A program made the translations under genes and the position numbers. The notes under the pieces were generated by a model. It was given only the letters and a program-made list of their open reading frames with translations. It was not told where the DNA came from and ran no database searches. Source: Akkermansiaceae bacterium UBA2367 (GTDB lineage: Bacteria; Verrucomicrobiota; Verrucomicrobiia; Verrucomicrobiales; DEV007). From it: a stretch of 15,088 bases of DNA. The stretch is from NCBI GenBank assembly GCA_002344525.1, contig DDTJ01000037.1, positions 19,623-34,710 of the forward strand, given 5' to 3'. Shown piece by piece: positions 8,161 to 15,088 of the stretch (its first letter is position 1; each line of letters starts with the position of its first letter).

Positions 8161-8301
8161 TTGCGACCATCAGTATTATCGGGGTCAAGAAGCGGATTCG
8201 ACCCTCTTCGGTCGGATAGGGGAGGGACGGGGGCTCCCTTCTCCCGTCTATTCGAGCAGAAAGAGGGCGCTTGCGACAGAATTTCCGTCGCGTGAAAGGG
8301 G

Positions 8302-8330
8302 TTGAAAAGGAAATCCTTGGCAGTTAAACA
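8302..8330 (+). promoter_or_regulatory. Possible sigma-70-like promoter of the amidohydrolase gene
   Basis: TTGAAA (8302-8307) and TAAACA (8325-8330) are separated by 17 bases, about 24 bases before the ATG at 8354. The -35 box is good and the -10 box is poor, so this is only a candidate. The spacing would give a very short leader. Confidence 0.3.
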
Positions 8331-8353
8331 GTAGGCTCGGACCTTTCCGTCCC

Positions 8354-9634
8354 ATGGACCAACCCTCTTCGCCTCCCATGTCCTGCGACTGGCTCGTCCG
8401 AGGCGGTCGCGTTGTCGATCCCGCGAATGGTCTCGATGGCATCCGCGACGTCGCCATCCGTGACGGACGCATCTTCGCCGTGGCCGAATCGATCGATCCC
8501 GCCGGGGCGCGCGAGATCTTCGACGCGAGCGGACTCGTCGTCACCCCGGGTCTGATCGACCTGCACGTCCATGGCTACGAGTTCGTGACTCCACTCGGCA
8601 TCGACATCGACCGCCATTGCCTCGGGCGCGGAACGACGACGGCGGTGGACGCGGGCAGCGCCGGCTGCGACACCTTCCCCGGCTTTCGCGCCTTCGCGGC
8701 GGAGCGCTTCCGTACGCGGCTCCTCGCCTTCCTCCACATCTCCCGTACCGGGCTTTCCTTCGCCGGACTCGGCGGGGACAACGACACCCCCGGTGAACTG
8801 GAGTCGCTGCGCTTCGCCAACAGCCGCGACTGCGCCGACTGCGTCGGGGCGAACCGCGACCTCGTCGTCGGAGTGAAGATCCGCCTTTCCGACTCCATCG
8901 CCGACGGTGGTCGCCACGAGGCCGAGTCCTACCGTCGTGCCCTCGAAGCGGCGCGTTCGACGGGGGTGCCCCTGATGGTCCACCACAATTTTTCGACCGT
9001 GCCCCACGAGGATTGCCCGGGCCGGCTCGCTCCCGGCGACCTCTGGACCCACTGCTACCACGGTTTTCCCCAGACCTTGGTCGATCCTGCGACGCGGCGT
9101 GTCATCCGCGTGGCGCGCGAGGCGGTCGAGCGGGGCGTGCTCTTCGACTTGGGCCACGGACAAGGCTCCTTCAACTGGACCGTGGCCGAGATCGCCGCCG
9201 CCGAAGGCTTCTGGCCGCACACGATCAGCAGCGACTTGCACCGGGGCTGCGCCGAAGGCCCTTGCTACGACCTGCCTATGGCCATGAGCAAGCTCCTCCA
9301 CCTCGGCATGCCGCTGGAGGCGGTGGTTCGCGCCACCACTTCCGCCGCCGCCGCCGCGATCGGTTGGGGCGACCACATCGGCAGCCTCGCGCCGGGCCGC
9401 GAGGCCGACCTCGCCGTCTTCGCCTTGGAGGAATGGGACCGCCCCCTCGAAGACTGCCAGTCGCAACAGCGCCGAGTGAACCGGCTCCTGCGGCCCCGCG
9501 CCGTGTGGAGGGCCGGGACTCCCGCAGCGATCACCGAACCGGCCTGCTTCCCGAACACCGACTCCATCGCGCGCCAGCGGCCTTGGTGGGGCCGCCTCCT
9601 CGTGCGCGACGGGACGGCGCCGGACTCTCCCTGA
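8354..9634 (+). CDS. Metal-dependent amidohydrolase, dihydroorotase-like/deacetylase type
   Basis: This is a 426-aa cytoplasmic enzyme of the amidohydrolase superfamily. Residues 11-65 form the N-terminal part of the small beta domain (LVRGGRVVDPANGLDGIRDVAIRDGRI). Metal ligands of the TIM barrel are visible: His71 and His73 in DLHVHG, Lys175 in VGVKIRLS as the likely carboxylated bridging lysine, His210/His211 in MVHHNFS, His233/His236 in THCYHG, and Asp294 in SSDLH. The C-terminal GSLAPGREADLAVF closes the fold. The order and the VKIR lysine fit the amidohydrolase/deacetylase group (COG3964-like, relatives of Atu3266) better than true dihydroorotases. The substrate is probably a small acylated or cyclic amide, but the sequence does not say which. 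There is no Shine-Dalgarno sequence; an alternative start is the Met at residue 9. Neighbours give no pathway hint. The gene is intact beside the dead IS element. Confidence 0.88.
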   Translation: MDQPSSPPMSCDWLVRGGRVVDPANGLDGIRDVAIRDGRIFAVAESIDPAGAREIFDASGLVVTPGLIDLHVHGYEFVTPLGIDIDRHCLGRGTTTAVDAGSAGCDTFPGFRAFAAERFRTRLLAFLHISRTGLSFAGLGGDNDTPGELESLRFANSRDCADCVGANRDLVVGVKIRLSDSIADGGRHEAESYRRALEAARSTGVPLMVHHNFSTVPHEDCPGRLAPGDLWTHCYHGFPQTLVDPATRRVIRVAREAVERGVLFDLGHGQGSFNWTVAEIAAAEGFWPHTISSDLHRGCAEGPCYDLPMAMSKLLHLGMPLEAVVRATTSAAAAAIGWGDHIGSLAPGREADLAVFALEEWDRPLEDCQSQQRRVNRLLRPRAVWRAGTPAAITEPACFPNTDSIARQRPWWGRLLVRDGTAPDSP

Positions 9635-10000
9635 TCCCAAGCTATCAATGGGGCACCCAAGTAGGTTATACGTCGCTGCATCAGGTTTTCGGAATTGCTC
9701 GGACGCGGAGACCGAACGGGAGCGCGCCGGGCGGGGAGCGGAAGTCATCTCGACAATCGACCGAGGTCAGTGACTGCGGCCACAGGGTTTCGCCCCCGGA
9801 AAACGCGCCAGCGCCTGTAGCCGCGCTCAGTGAGCGCGGATCGGATGTCCAAACGACGTTCGACCGAGGTCGATACCATGCCTGCGGGGGGCTGGAAAAG
9901 TCCTCATCCTTTGTTCCGGCGTGTGCGATGGGCGCATAGTTTTCGCTTGCGCGGGCGGCTGGGCCTCGGCAACCTCCACCCGAGCATCCCCATCCGCCCC
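9635..10000. other. Intergenic region holding a REP doublet
   Basis: These 366 bases separate the amidohydrolase gene from the three-gene restriction cluster. Apart from the REP doublet (9758-9843), I see the words TCGACCGAGGTC at 9757 and again near 9864, the second as the palindrome TCGACCGAGGTCGA. No convincing gene is present, and the in-frame extension of the next gene into this region is not conserved-looking. Confidence 0.5.
9758..9843. repeat. REP doublet (BIME) with GTAG and GTGG heads
   Basis: The right unit reads GTAG (9817-9820) followed by the palindrome CCGCGCTCAGTGAGCGCGG (9821-9839). The left unit, on the other strand, reads GTGG followed by CCGCAGTCACTGACCTCGG, a diverged copy. 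The two are inverted around a spacer of about 27 bases and share the outer CCTGT. GTAG/GTGG plus a palindrome is the hallmark of REPs mobilised by RAYT (TnpA-REP) transposases. No RAYT gene is in the window. Confidence 0.75.
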
Positions 10001-10612
10001 ATGAACGCCTTCTATCTCAAAGCCATCGGACTGGACCAGGGAGTGCTCCGTTCCTTGGAATGGCTCGAGGGCGAACTCGCCGGCGACGAGGACCTCATCG
10101 AGAGATTCCACTTCGCCCGCGAAGCCATCGATACCGAAGCCCTCCTTTGGACCCATGCTCCTAAGGACATCGATTCGTTCGAGGGCCGGCTCGCCGAAGC
10201 AGCGCTCCGCTCCCTGTTCGACCCCCTTGTTGATTTCGAGAGCGGGTTCCTTAGCCCGATGAACGACCTCGAAGCCGAGGCCGTAAAGCACAACGCCAAA
10301 TCCAGCGGGCGAAAGATCACCGCCGGGGAACTCGACCGCGAGCAGCGGGAGCGGCATAGGCAACGGCACTTCACGCCACCCTTCGGCTGGAGCGAGATCG
10401 AGGCGGTTCTGGCCGACCTCCGCGATGCGCCCGATGGCCATCCCAAGCCCGGCGAAATCCTGCGCTGCCTCCAGTGTTTCCAGCCGATGGAGTGGATCTG
10501 GTTCCGAAGCAGCGCCGCCACCTCGCAAATGCTATGCGGCAGAGAGGGCTGGACGCCCATCTGCCGAGCTTGCCGGACATGGCGGGCCTGCCGCATAGGC
10601 ATCCTGTCCTGA
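10001..10612 (+). CDS. Uncharacterised protein with Cys-rich tail, first gene of restriction cluster
   Basis: This is a 203-aa protein I do not recognise. The N-terminal 150 residues look mainly helical and acidic to neutral, without membrane segments or signal. The C-terminal 50 residues hold CLQC (around 156), a lone Cys in LCGREGWTP (about 181) and CRAC (about 191), a spacing that suggests a treble-clef or zinc-ribbon site. I recall similar Cys-rich tails in other uncharacterised proteins but cannot name the family. The ATG at 10001 is preferred over an in-frame ATG at 9830, because the extra residues run through a REP and read as basic, low-complexity translation. The next gene begins 16 bases downstream, so the two are probably co-transcribed with the restriction-modification gene. 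Function is unknown; a partner or regulator of the enzyme is possible by position only. Confidence 0.7.
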   Translation: MNAFYLKAIGLDQGVLRSLEWLEGELAGDEDLIERFHFAREAIDTEALLWTHAPKDIDSFEGRLAEAALRSLFDPLVDFESGFLSPMNDLEAEAVKHNAKSSGRKITAGELDREQRERHRQRHFTPPFGWSEIEAVLADLRDAPDGHPKPGEILRCLQCFQPMEWIWFRSSAATSQMLCGREGWTPICRACRTWRACRIGILS

Positions 10613-10628
10613 ACTCCCTCGCCGCTCC

Positions 10629-10904
10629 ATGAAAACCACCTGCGACTACCAGTTCGAGTTCCTCTGCCCGATGGACTGGGAGCAGTTGCAGTCGTTCCCC
10701 GACGGACGCGGCAAATATTGCGACACCTGCCAGCGCGTCGTCCATGTTGTCGAGACGCAGGAGGAGTTCGCCGCCGCCGCCCGGCGCGGCGACTGCGTCG
10801 CCGTCTATCCCGACGAAGAGCGCAGATGGGCGGTGTTCGGAGCGGCGAAATTGCCAGAATTCAAAAAGATCTCGCTCCCGCCCGTCCCCGACGAGGACCT
10901 GTGA
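10629..10904 (+). CDS. Small Cys-rich protein, second gene of restriction cluster
   Basis: This is a 91-aa soluble protein with a compact Cys pattern: Cys5, then LCPMDW (Cys13), YCDTCQR (Cys31 and Cys34) and GDCVAV (Cys55). The motif CP-x-x-W, followed by C-x-x-C-Q-x-x-V and a late G-x-CVA, is something I recall from small domains in diverse bacteria. It may bind zinc, but I know of no assigned function. It lies 16 bases after the preceding gene and 22 bases before the ATG of the restriction-modification gene, on the same strand, which supports one operon. The reading frame is well supported by the motif. It could be a regulator or a chance neighbour; nothing in the sequence decides this. Confidence 0.75.
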   Translation: MKTTCDYQFEFLCPMDWEQLQSFPDGRGKYCDTCQRVVHVVETQEEFAAAARRGDCVAVYPDEERRWAVFGAAKLPEFKKISLPPVPDEDL

Positions 10905-10926
10905 AGCCCCGCGCCTCTCAACTCAA

Positions 10927-13900
10927 ATGCCCTCCGCCATCGACCGCTTCATCTCCCGCTGGGAAAGCTCCGGCGCCGCCGAGCGGGCGAACTACGCCCT
11001 CTTCCTCGCCGAGTTCTGCGACCTGATCGGCGTGCCGCGCCCCGAGCCCACCTCGCCCGATCCCGAGAAAAACCTCTACGTCTTCGAGCGGGCCGTCACC
11101 CGCAGACACCCCGACGGCAGCACCTCCGCCGGCTTCATCGACCTCTACAAGGCCCGGCACTTCGTGCTCGAGACCAAGCAGGGCGCGAACGATCCCGGCG
11201 TCGCCGACCCCGACGCCGCCGGTCCGAAATCCGCCGCCAAGTCCGGGCACGGACGCCGCGGCACCGCCGCCTTCGACCGGGCGCTGGAGCGGGCCTTCCA
11301 CCAGGCGCGGGCCTACATCACCTCCCTGCCCGCCGCCGAGGGCCGCCCGCCCTTCCTCATCGTCTGCGACGTCGGCCACAGCCTCGACCTCTACGCCGAG
11401 TTCAGCGGCACCGGCGGCCACTACGAGCGCTACCCCGATCCCCGGCACCACCGCATCCACCTCGCCGACCTGCGGCGGCCCGAGATCGTCGAGCGCCTCC
11501 GCCTCGTCTGGATCGATCCCCATGCCCTCGATCCCTCGAAAAAGGCCGCCGAGGTCACCCGCGACATCGCCGGCCGCCTCGCCCGCCTCGCCAAGTCCCT
11601 CGAGGGCGACGGCCACGATCCCCAGGCCATCGCAGGCTTCCTCCAGCGCTGCCTCTTCACCATGTTCGCCGAGGACATCGGCCTGCTCCCCGAGGACGCC
11701 TTCTCCGACCTCCTCGCCAAGCTCGGCGACGATCCGCGCGGCTTCCCCGTCCTCGTCGGCCAGCTCTGGAGCGAGATGGCCACCGGCACCGCCTACTCCA
11801 CCCTGCTCTTCCGCGAGATCGCCCACTTCAACGGCGGCCTCTTCCAGGACACCGCCGCGCTGCCCCTCACCCCCGCCCAGCTCGCCATGCTCGCCGACGC
11901 CGCCGGCACCGACTGGTCCGCCGTCGAGCCATCCATCTTCGGCACCCTCGTCACCCGCGCCCTCGACCCGCGCGAGCGCCACAAGCTCGGCGCCCACTAC
12001 ACCCCCCGCGCCTACGTCGAGCGGCTCGTGCGCCCCGTCGTCGTCGATCCCCTGCGCCAGGAGTGGGACGCCGTCCGCATCGCCGCCGCCAGCCTCCACC
12101 GCGAGGCCGACACCATCGAGGCCGACGCCGACGCCGGGGAGGAAAAAGCCAAAGCCCTGCTCGCCGGCGGCAAAGGCGAGGCCGCCAAGAGGACCGGGGC
12201 CGCCGCCGCCAAGCGCCGCAGCGAGGCGGTGAAAAAAGTCGCCGAGGCCCTCGCCCTCGTCACCGACTACCACCGCCGCCTCTGCGCCGTGCGCGTCCTC
12301 GATCCCGCCTGCGGCACCGCGAACTTCCTCTACGTCGCCCTCGAGCACATGAAGCGGCTCGAGGCCGAAGTCCTCGAAGTGCTCGCCGCCCTCGGCGGAG
12401 ACGCCACCCTCGAGATGGAGGGGCACAAGGTGCGGCCCAGCCAGTTCCTCGGCATCGAGATCAGCGCCCGCGCCGCCCGCATCGCCGAGCTAGTCCTCTG
12501 GATCGGCTACTTCCAGTGGCACCGCCGCACCACCGGTCGCGCCGACACCAACGACCGCCCCCTGCTGCCCAGGGACAAGCCCATCGAGCACCGCGACGCC
12601 GTCCTCGCCTACGGCGAAAAGACCCCGCGCCGCGATCCCGAGACCGGAGCCGTCGTCGAGATCTGGGACGGCCACAGCACCAAAGCCCACCCCGTCACCG
12701 GCAAGGAAGTGCCCGACGAGAGCGCCCGCATCGTCGTCTACGACTACGGGAATCCGAAACGCGCCGAATGGCCCCAGGCCGACTACATCGTCGGAAATCC
12801 CCCCTTCATCGGCGCGTCGAGGATGCGCGAGGCCCTCGGCGACGGCTACACCGAGGCCCTGCGCCGGGCGTGGAAAGGCGACGTGCCCGAGTCCGCCGAC
12901 TTCGTCATGCACTGGTGGGCGCGGGCCGCCGCCCTCGTCGCCGGGGGCAAGGCGAAGCGCTTCGGCTTCATCACCACCAACTCCATCCACCAGACCTTCA
13001 ACCGCCGCGTCCTCGAGCCCTTCCTCGCCGACGCCAAGCGGCCCCTGCACCTCGCCTACGCCATCCCCGACCATCCCTGGGTCGATTCCGCCGACGGGGC
13101 CGCCGTGCGCATCGCCATGACCGTCGGAGCCGCCGGAAAAGGCGAGGGGCTGCTGGAGAAGGTCGTCGCCGAGACCACCCAAGAGGGTGGAGAGAACGAT
13201 GTGACCCTGTCAGGTCGCGAAGGAGTGATCGCCGCGAACTTGCAGGTGGGGGCGGATTTGACGGCGTGCGGGGCGTTGAGGGCGAACGAAAACATTGCGA
13301 ATCATGGAGTGATTCGTGGCGGTGGAGGTTTTCTCGTCGATTCGATAGAGCTGGAATCGCTCGGCTATCCAAATAGCCCGGGTATTCGGAAGCGCCTTCG
13401 TCCAATTCTCAACGGAAGCGATTTAACCGGAAAGAATCGATCACAGTGGGTCATTGATCTCTTCGGCCTTTCCGAGTCCGAAGTCCGAGAGCAGTTTCCT
13501 GAGCTTTACCAACGTGTACTCACTCAGGTAAAGCCGGAACGAATAAAAAATAAGCGAGCCACCCGTCGGGACAACTGGTGGCTCTTCAATGAGTCGGTTC
13601 CAAAATGGCGACGGATGTCCGATGGCCTGTTGAGGTTCATCTCGACTAGCGAAACCGCGAAACATCGGATTTTCGTTTTTGTTGATAGCTCAGTTCTACC
13701 GGAGCACAAGTTGGTCAACATTGCTCATTCTGATGCGGCAATCCTTGCGATCCTTTCCTCATCTCTCCACGTCATCTGGTCACTCAGAGCAGGCTCGTGG
13801 CTCGGCGTCGGAAATGACTCGGTTTACGTCAAGACCCGCTGCTTCGAGACCTTCCCATTCCCCGACCTCGGAGAAGGCCCCTTGAAGTCCCGCCTCCGCG

Positions 13901-14523
13901 ATCTCGGCGAGCGGCTCGACGCGCACCGCAAGCGGCAGCAGGCGCTCCATCCCGGCCTCACCCTCACCGCCATCTACAACGTCCTCGACGCGCTGCGCGC
14001 CGGCGAAGCCCTCAGCGCGAAGGAGAAGCAGATCCACGACGACGGCCTCGTCACCCTGCTGCGGCAGATCCACGACGAGATCGACGCCGCCGTCCTCGAA
14101 GCCTACGGCTGGAGCGATCTCGCCGCCATTGCCGACCCCGAGGCCCTCGGCGAGGAGATCCTCGCCCGCCTCGTCGCCCTGAACCACGAGCGAGCCGCCG
14201 AGGAGCGGCAGGGGCGTGTCCGCTGGCTGCGTCCCGACTACCAACATCCCGCCGCCGCCGATGCCGCCCCCGGCAGTCCCGTCCCGGCGGAGGAGCAGGC
14301 TGAGATCGAATATGAAGTCGTGACCATCACAACCGCGCCGCCGTCCGGCCCCATGTTCATCTGGCCCGATAAGCTACCCGCCCAGGTCGAGCTGGTCCGC
14401 AGCCTCCTCGCCGAGTGCGGTCCGGACGCTGCCGCGATCTCCTCCTACTTCGGTCGCGCCTCGAAGAAACGGCAGGAGCAGATCGAAGCCATCCTCGAGA
14501 CCCTGCGCGGGCTGGGATTGTGA
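10927..14523 (+). CDS. MmeI-like type IIL restriction-modification enzyme
   Basis: This is a 1198-aa single-chain enzyme expected to methylate adenine on one DNA strand and cut at a distance from its site. The N-terminal nuclease carries Asp72-x9-Glu82-x-Lys84 (FIDLYKARHFVLETKQ), the same spacing as the MmeI nuclease motif. A helical connector follows, then LGAHYTPRAYVERLVRP (about 354-370). The gamma-class N6-adenine methyltransferase has motif I DPACGTANF (459-467) and motif IV NPPF (624-627). Residues about 755-978 are the target-recognition region, and a helical C-terminal part ends at 1198. It is longer than MmeI (919 aa). I chose ATG 10927 because the upstream frame (to 10744) overlaps the small Cys-rich gene and is Arg/Ser/Pro-rich, while homology-like sequence begins at SAIDRFISRW. 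The segment 13190-13855 has lower GC and different codon use from the rest, which points to exchange of the recognition domain. No cognate second methyltransferase is present, as expected for this type. A phage-defence role is known for the family; activity here is inferred. Confidence 0.9.
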   Translation: MPSAIDRFISRWESSGAAERANYALFLAEFCDLIGVPRPEPTSPDPEKNLYVFERAVTRRHPDGSTSAGFIDLYKARHFVLETKQGANDPGVADPDAAGPKSAAKSGHGRRGTAAFDRALERAFHQARAYITSLPAAEGRPPFLIVCDVGHSLDLYAEFSGTGGHYERYPDPRHHRIHLADLRRPEIVERLRLVWIDPHALDPSKKAAEVTRDIAGRLARLAKSLEGDGHDPQAIAGFLQRCLFTMFAEDIGLLPEDAFSDLLAKLGDDPRGFPVLVGQLWSEMATGTAYSTLLFREIAHFNGGLFQDTAALPLTPAQLAMLADAAGTDWSAVEPSIFGTLVTRALDPRERHKLGAHYTPRAYVERLVRPVVVDPLRQEWDAVRIAAASLHREADTIEADADAGEEKAKALLAGGKGEAAKRTGAAAAKRRSEAVKKVAEALALVTDYHRRLCAVRVLDPACGTANFLYVALEHMKRLEAEVLEVLAALGGDATLEMEGHKVRPSQFLGIEISARAARIAELVLWIGYFQWHRRTTGRADTNDRPLLPRDKPIEHRDAVLAYGEKTPRRDPETGAVVEIWDGHSTKAHPVTGKEVPDESARIVVYDYGNPKRAEWPQADYIVGNPPFIGASRMREALGDGYTEALRRAWKGDVPESADFVMHWWARAAALVAGGKAKRFGFITTNSIHQTFNRRVLEPFLADAKRPLHLAYAIPDHPWVDSADGAAVRIAMTVGAAGKGEGLLEKVVAETTQEGGENDVTLSGREGVIAANLQVGADLTACGALRANENIANHGVIRGGGGFLVDSIELESLGYPNSPGIRKRLRPILNGSDLTGKNRSQWVIDLFGLSESEVREQFPELYQRVLTQVKPERIKNKRATRRDNWWLFNESVPKWRRMSDGLLRFISTSETAKHRIFVFVDSSVLPEHKLVNIAHSDAAILAILSSSLHVIWSLRAGSWLGVGNDSVYVKTRCFETFPFPDLGEGPLKSRLRDLGERLDAHRKRQQALHPGLTLTAIYNVLDALRAGEALSAKEKQIHDDGLVTLLRQIHDEIDAAVLEAYGWSDLAAIADPEALGEEILARLVALNHERAAEERQGRVRWLRPDYQHPAAADAAPGSPVPAEEQAEIEYEVVTITTAPPSGPMFIWPDKLPAQVELVRSLLAECGPDAAAISSYFGRASKKRQEQIEAILETLRGLGL

Positions 14524-14536
14524 GGAGGGGGAGGGT

Positions 14537-14618
14537 GGGAGCGCGGACACTCCTGTCCGCACCCGGAGCCTATCCGCCCCCTGCCACCGCCGATGCGGAC
14601 AAGAGTGTCCGCGCTCCC
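14537..14618. repeat. Paired GGAG-headed hairpins downstream of the restriction-modification gene
   Basis: Arms 14537-14561 and 14594-14618 are reverse complements at 24 of 25 positions. The left arm has head GGAG (14538-14541), stem GCGGACA, loop CTCC, stem TGTCCGC. The layout equals that of the 4994-5078 element although the stem sequence differs. It starts 13 bases after the stop codon and may also stop or stabilise the transcript. Confidence 0.8.
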
Positions 14619-14709
14619 TTTTCCCTTGGCTCCGGGGAGGAAAAATTGCCTCCGGCTATCCGTTCCGTATTCTCGCGAATTTTTCTACCATGCCTCGGCG
14701 AGCGCACCA

Positions 14710-14777
14710 GGAGGGGGACTTTCCAAGTCCCCGCCACCTGCAAGGCCTCGTCCGAGGCTCCGACGGGACTTGGAAAG
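14710..14777. repeat. Third GGAG-headed hairpin with partial inverted copy
   Basis: Head GGAG (14710-14713) is followed by GGGGACTT, loop TCC, AAGTCCCC (14714-14732). A partial inverted copy, GGGACTTGGAAAG, lies at 14765-14777 and matches 13 bases of the first. Between them is another hairpin, GCCTCG-TC-CGAGGC (14745-14758). Confidence 0.7.
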
Positions 14778-14804
14778 CAGTCAAGGCAGGGGCAGGCAAC
14801 AGAG

Positions 14805-14825
14805 CTGTAGCCGAATTCGCTCGGC
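14805..14825 (+). repeat. GTAG-headed REP-like hairpin
   Basis: CTGTAGCCG matches the start of the right REP unit at 9815. After GTAG comes the short hairpin GCCGA-ATTCGC-TCGGC, with the first G shared with the head. The palindrome is shorter than in the 9758-9843 doublet, so this may be a diverged or partial copy. Confidence 0.5.
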
Positions 14826-14940
14826 AGCGTCCTGGGACCGCCGGTCTCCCCGGCCCTTTCCGTTGCGGATGGCCGTAGACCAAGGACGCAGCTTCGAATT
14901 TCGAGCTTCGGATTTCGGATTTGCCGACAGGCTCCTTCGC

Positions 14941-15088
14941 TCACTCCCCGTTCGTTTCGAGAAAGCGGGCGATCTCCTTCACGGAAAGATCCGTCAGATC
15001 CGAAATTTCGGCGGGTGTCTTCCCTTTCGCGATCATTCGCCGGATCAGATTCACCGTTCCCCGCTGGATGCCCTTCTCGATGCCTTCT
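14941..15088 (-). CDS. C-terminal end of an Rpn/PD-(D/E)XK nuclease-transposase family protein (partial)
   Basis: The last 148 bases read leftward as the final 48 residues of a protein whose start lies outside the window. The visible part begins EGIEKGIQRGTVNLIRRM and ends in IARFLETNGE followed by TGA. The repeating G-x-x-x-G of an EGxxKG helix, then LIRRMIAKGKTPAEISDLT and SVKEIARFL, is the usual C-terminal tail of Rpn-like proteins (recombination-promoting nuclease, also listed as PD-(D/E)XK nuclease family transposase). The catalytic domain is not in view, so the assignment rests on the tail alone. This tail also occurs in other uncharacterised proteins of the same superfamily. It reads toward the hairpin-rich region after the restriction-modification gene. 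Confidence 0.65.
   Translation of the reverse strand, partial: EGIEKGIQRGTVNLIRRMIAKGKTPAEISDLTDLSVKEIARFLETNGE

Larger units (their letters stand above)
7186..8176 (+). mobile_element. Decayed IS630-family insertion sequence
   Basis: The element spans about 991 bp between TA dinucleotides (7184-7185 and 8177-8178), which fits the TA target duplication of IS630. The ends form an imperfect inverted repeat: the left begins ATACCATCGGTC, the right read inward begins ATACTGATGGTC, and 16 of the first 26 positions match. It is shorter than the usual 1.1-1.2 kb because the middle of the transposase is deleted. The flanks between 7096 and 7185 hold no gene. The boundaries are read by eye and may be off by a few bases. 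Confidence 0.65.
14524..14940. other. Intergenic region rich in REP-like hairpins
   Basis: These 417 bases between the restriction-modification gene and the truncated nuclease gene contain two paired GGAG-headed hairpins and one GTAG-headed hairpin (listed separately). Near 14892-14925 there is a short imperfect repeat of TTCGRATTTCG. No gene with family features is visible; the open frames cross the hairpins. Confidence 0.55.

Noticed and set aside
8324..9748. 474-aa open frame on the minus strand opposite the amidohydrolase gene
   Set aside because: It is an antisense shadow of high-GC codon use; the plus strand carries the full set of metal-binding residues.
9830..10000. Earlier ATG for the 203-aa gene
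   Set aside because: The extra 57 residues are encoded from inside the REP palindrome and look like non-coding translation.
10744..10926. Earlier start for the restriction-modification gene
   Set aside because: It overlaps most of the well-supported 91-aa gene in another frame and is Arg/Ser/Pro-rich.
10918..12426. 502-aa open frame on the minus strand opposite the restriction-modification gene
   Set aside because: It is Gly/Ala/Val/Glu-rich with no motif and mirrors the strongly biased codons of the real gene, which has clear nuclease and methyltransferase motifs.
14892..14925. Tandem repeat around TTCGRATTTCG
   Set aside because: It is only a few imperfect short units with no evident function; too little to call as a feature.
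1..15088. CRISPR array, tRNA or rRNA genes
   Set aside because: No regularly spaced direct repeats, and no tRNA- or rRNA-like sequence was seen; the repeats here are inverted hairpins.

Overview
This 15,088-base window comes from a GC-rich bacterial chromosome. I infer Verrucomicrobiota or a neighbouring PVC-type lineage. The reasons are many dispersed REP-like hairpins, starts that mostly lack a recognisable Shine-Dalgarno sequence, a secreted caspase-family protein, and a Cys-rich small-protein style I associate with that group from memory. No rRNA, tRNA or phylogenetic marker gene is present, so the assignment is tentative.

Left part (1-5159). A large secreted protein with a C-terminal caspase-type peptidase domain (catalytic His936/Cys986, plus a perfect EF-hand loop) is followed by a SanA/ElyC-type (DUF218) inner-membrane protein on the minus strand. 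Divergent from the latter is a short exported L,D-transpeptidase (YkuD fold). The YkuD gene converges on queE (7-carboxy-7-deazaguanine synthase, radical SAM), and a 29-bp perfect inverted repeat built from two GGAG-headed hairpins sits between them. SanA-like and YkuD proteins both point to the cell envelope; QueE belongs to queuosine/7-deazaguanine synthesis and seems unrelated.

Middle (5160-9634). After queE comes a 540-base stretch with no gene, then an exported protein of unknown function and a decayed IS630-family element. That element has TA target duplication, imperfect terminal inverted repeats, frameshifts and an internal deletion, and it carries a 66-bp insert that folds like a small multi-branched RNA. 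A metal-dependent amidohydrolase of the dihydroorotase-like/deacetylase type follows.

Right part (9635-15088). A classical REP doublet with GTAG and GTGG heads precedes a three-gene plus-strand cluster: a 203-aa protein with a Cys-rich tail, a 91-aa Cys-rich protein, and a 1198-aa single-chain restriction-modification enzyme of the MmeI (type IIL) kind. That enzyme has a PD-(D/E)XK nuclease, an N6-adenine methyltransferase and a target-recognition domain. The recognition-domain segment (about 13190-13855) has clearly different base and codon use from the very GC-rich rest of the gene, which reads as a swapped specificity module. Downstream lie three more REP-like hairpins and the 3' end of an Rpn/PD-(D/E)XK nuclease-transposase family gene that runs off the window.

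The points most worth following are the mosaic restriction-modification gene with its two uncharacterised Cys-rich companions, the structured insert inside the dead IS630, and the two kinds of paired, tetranucleotide-headed hairpins.
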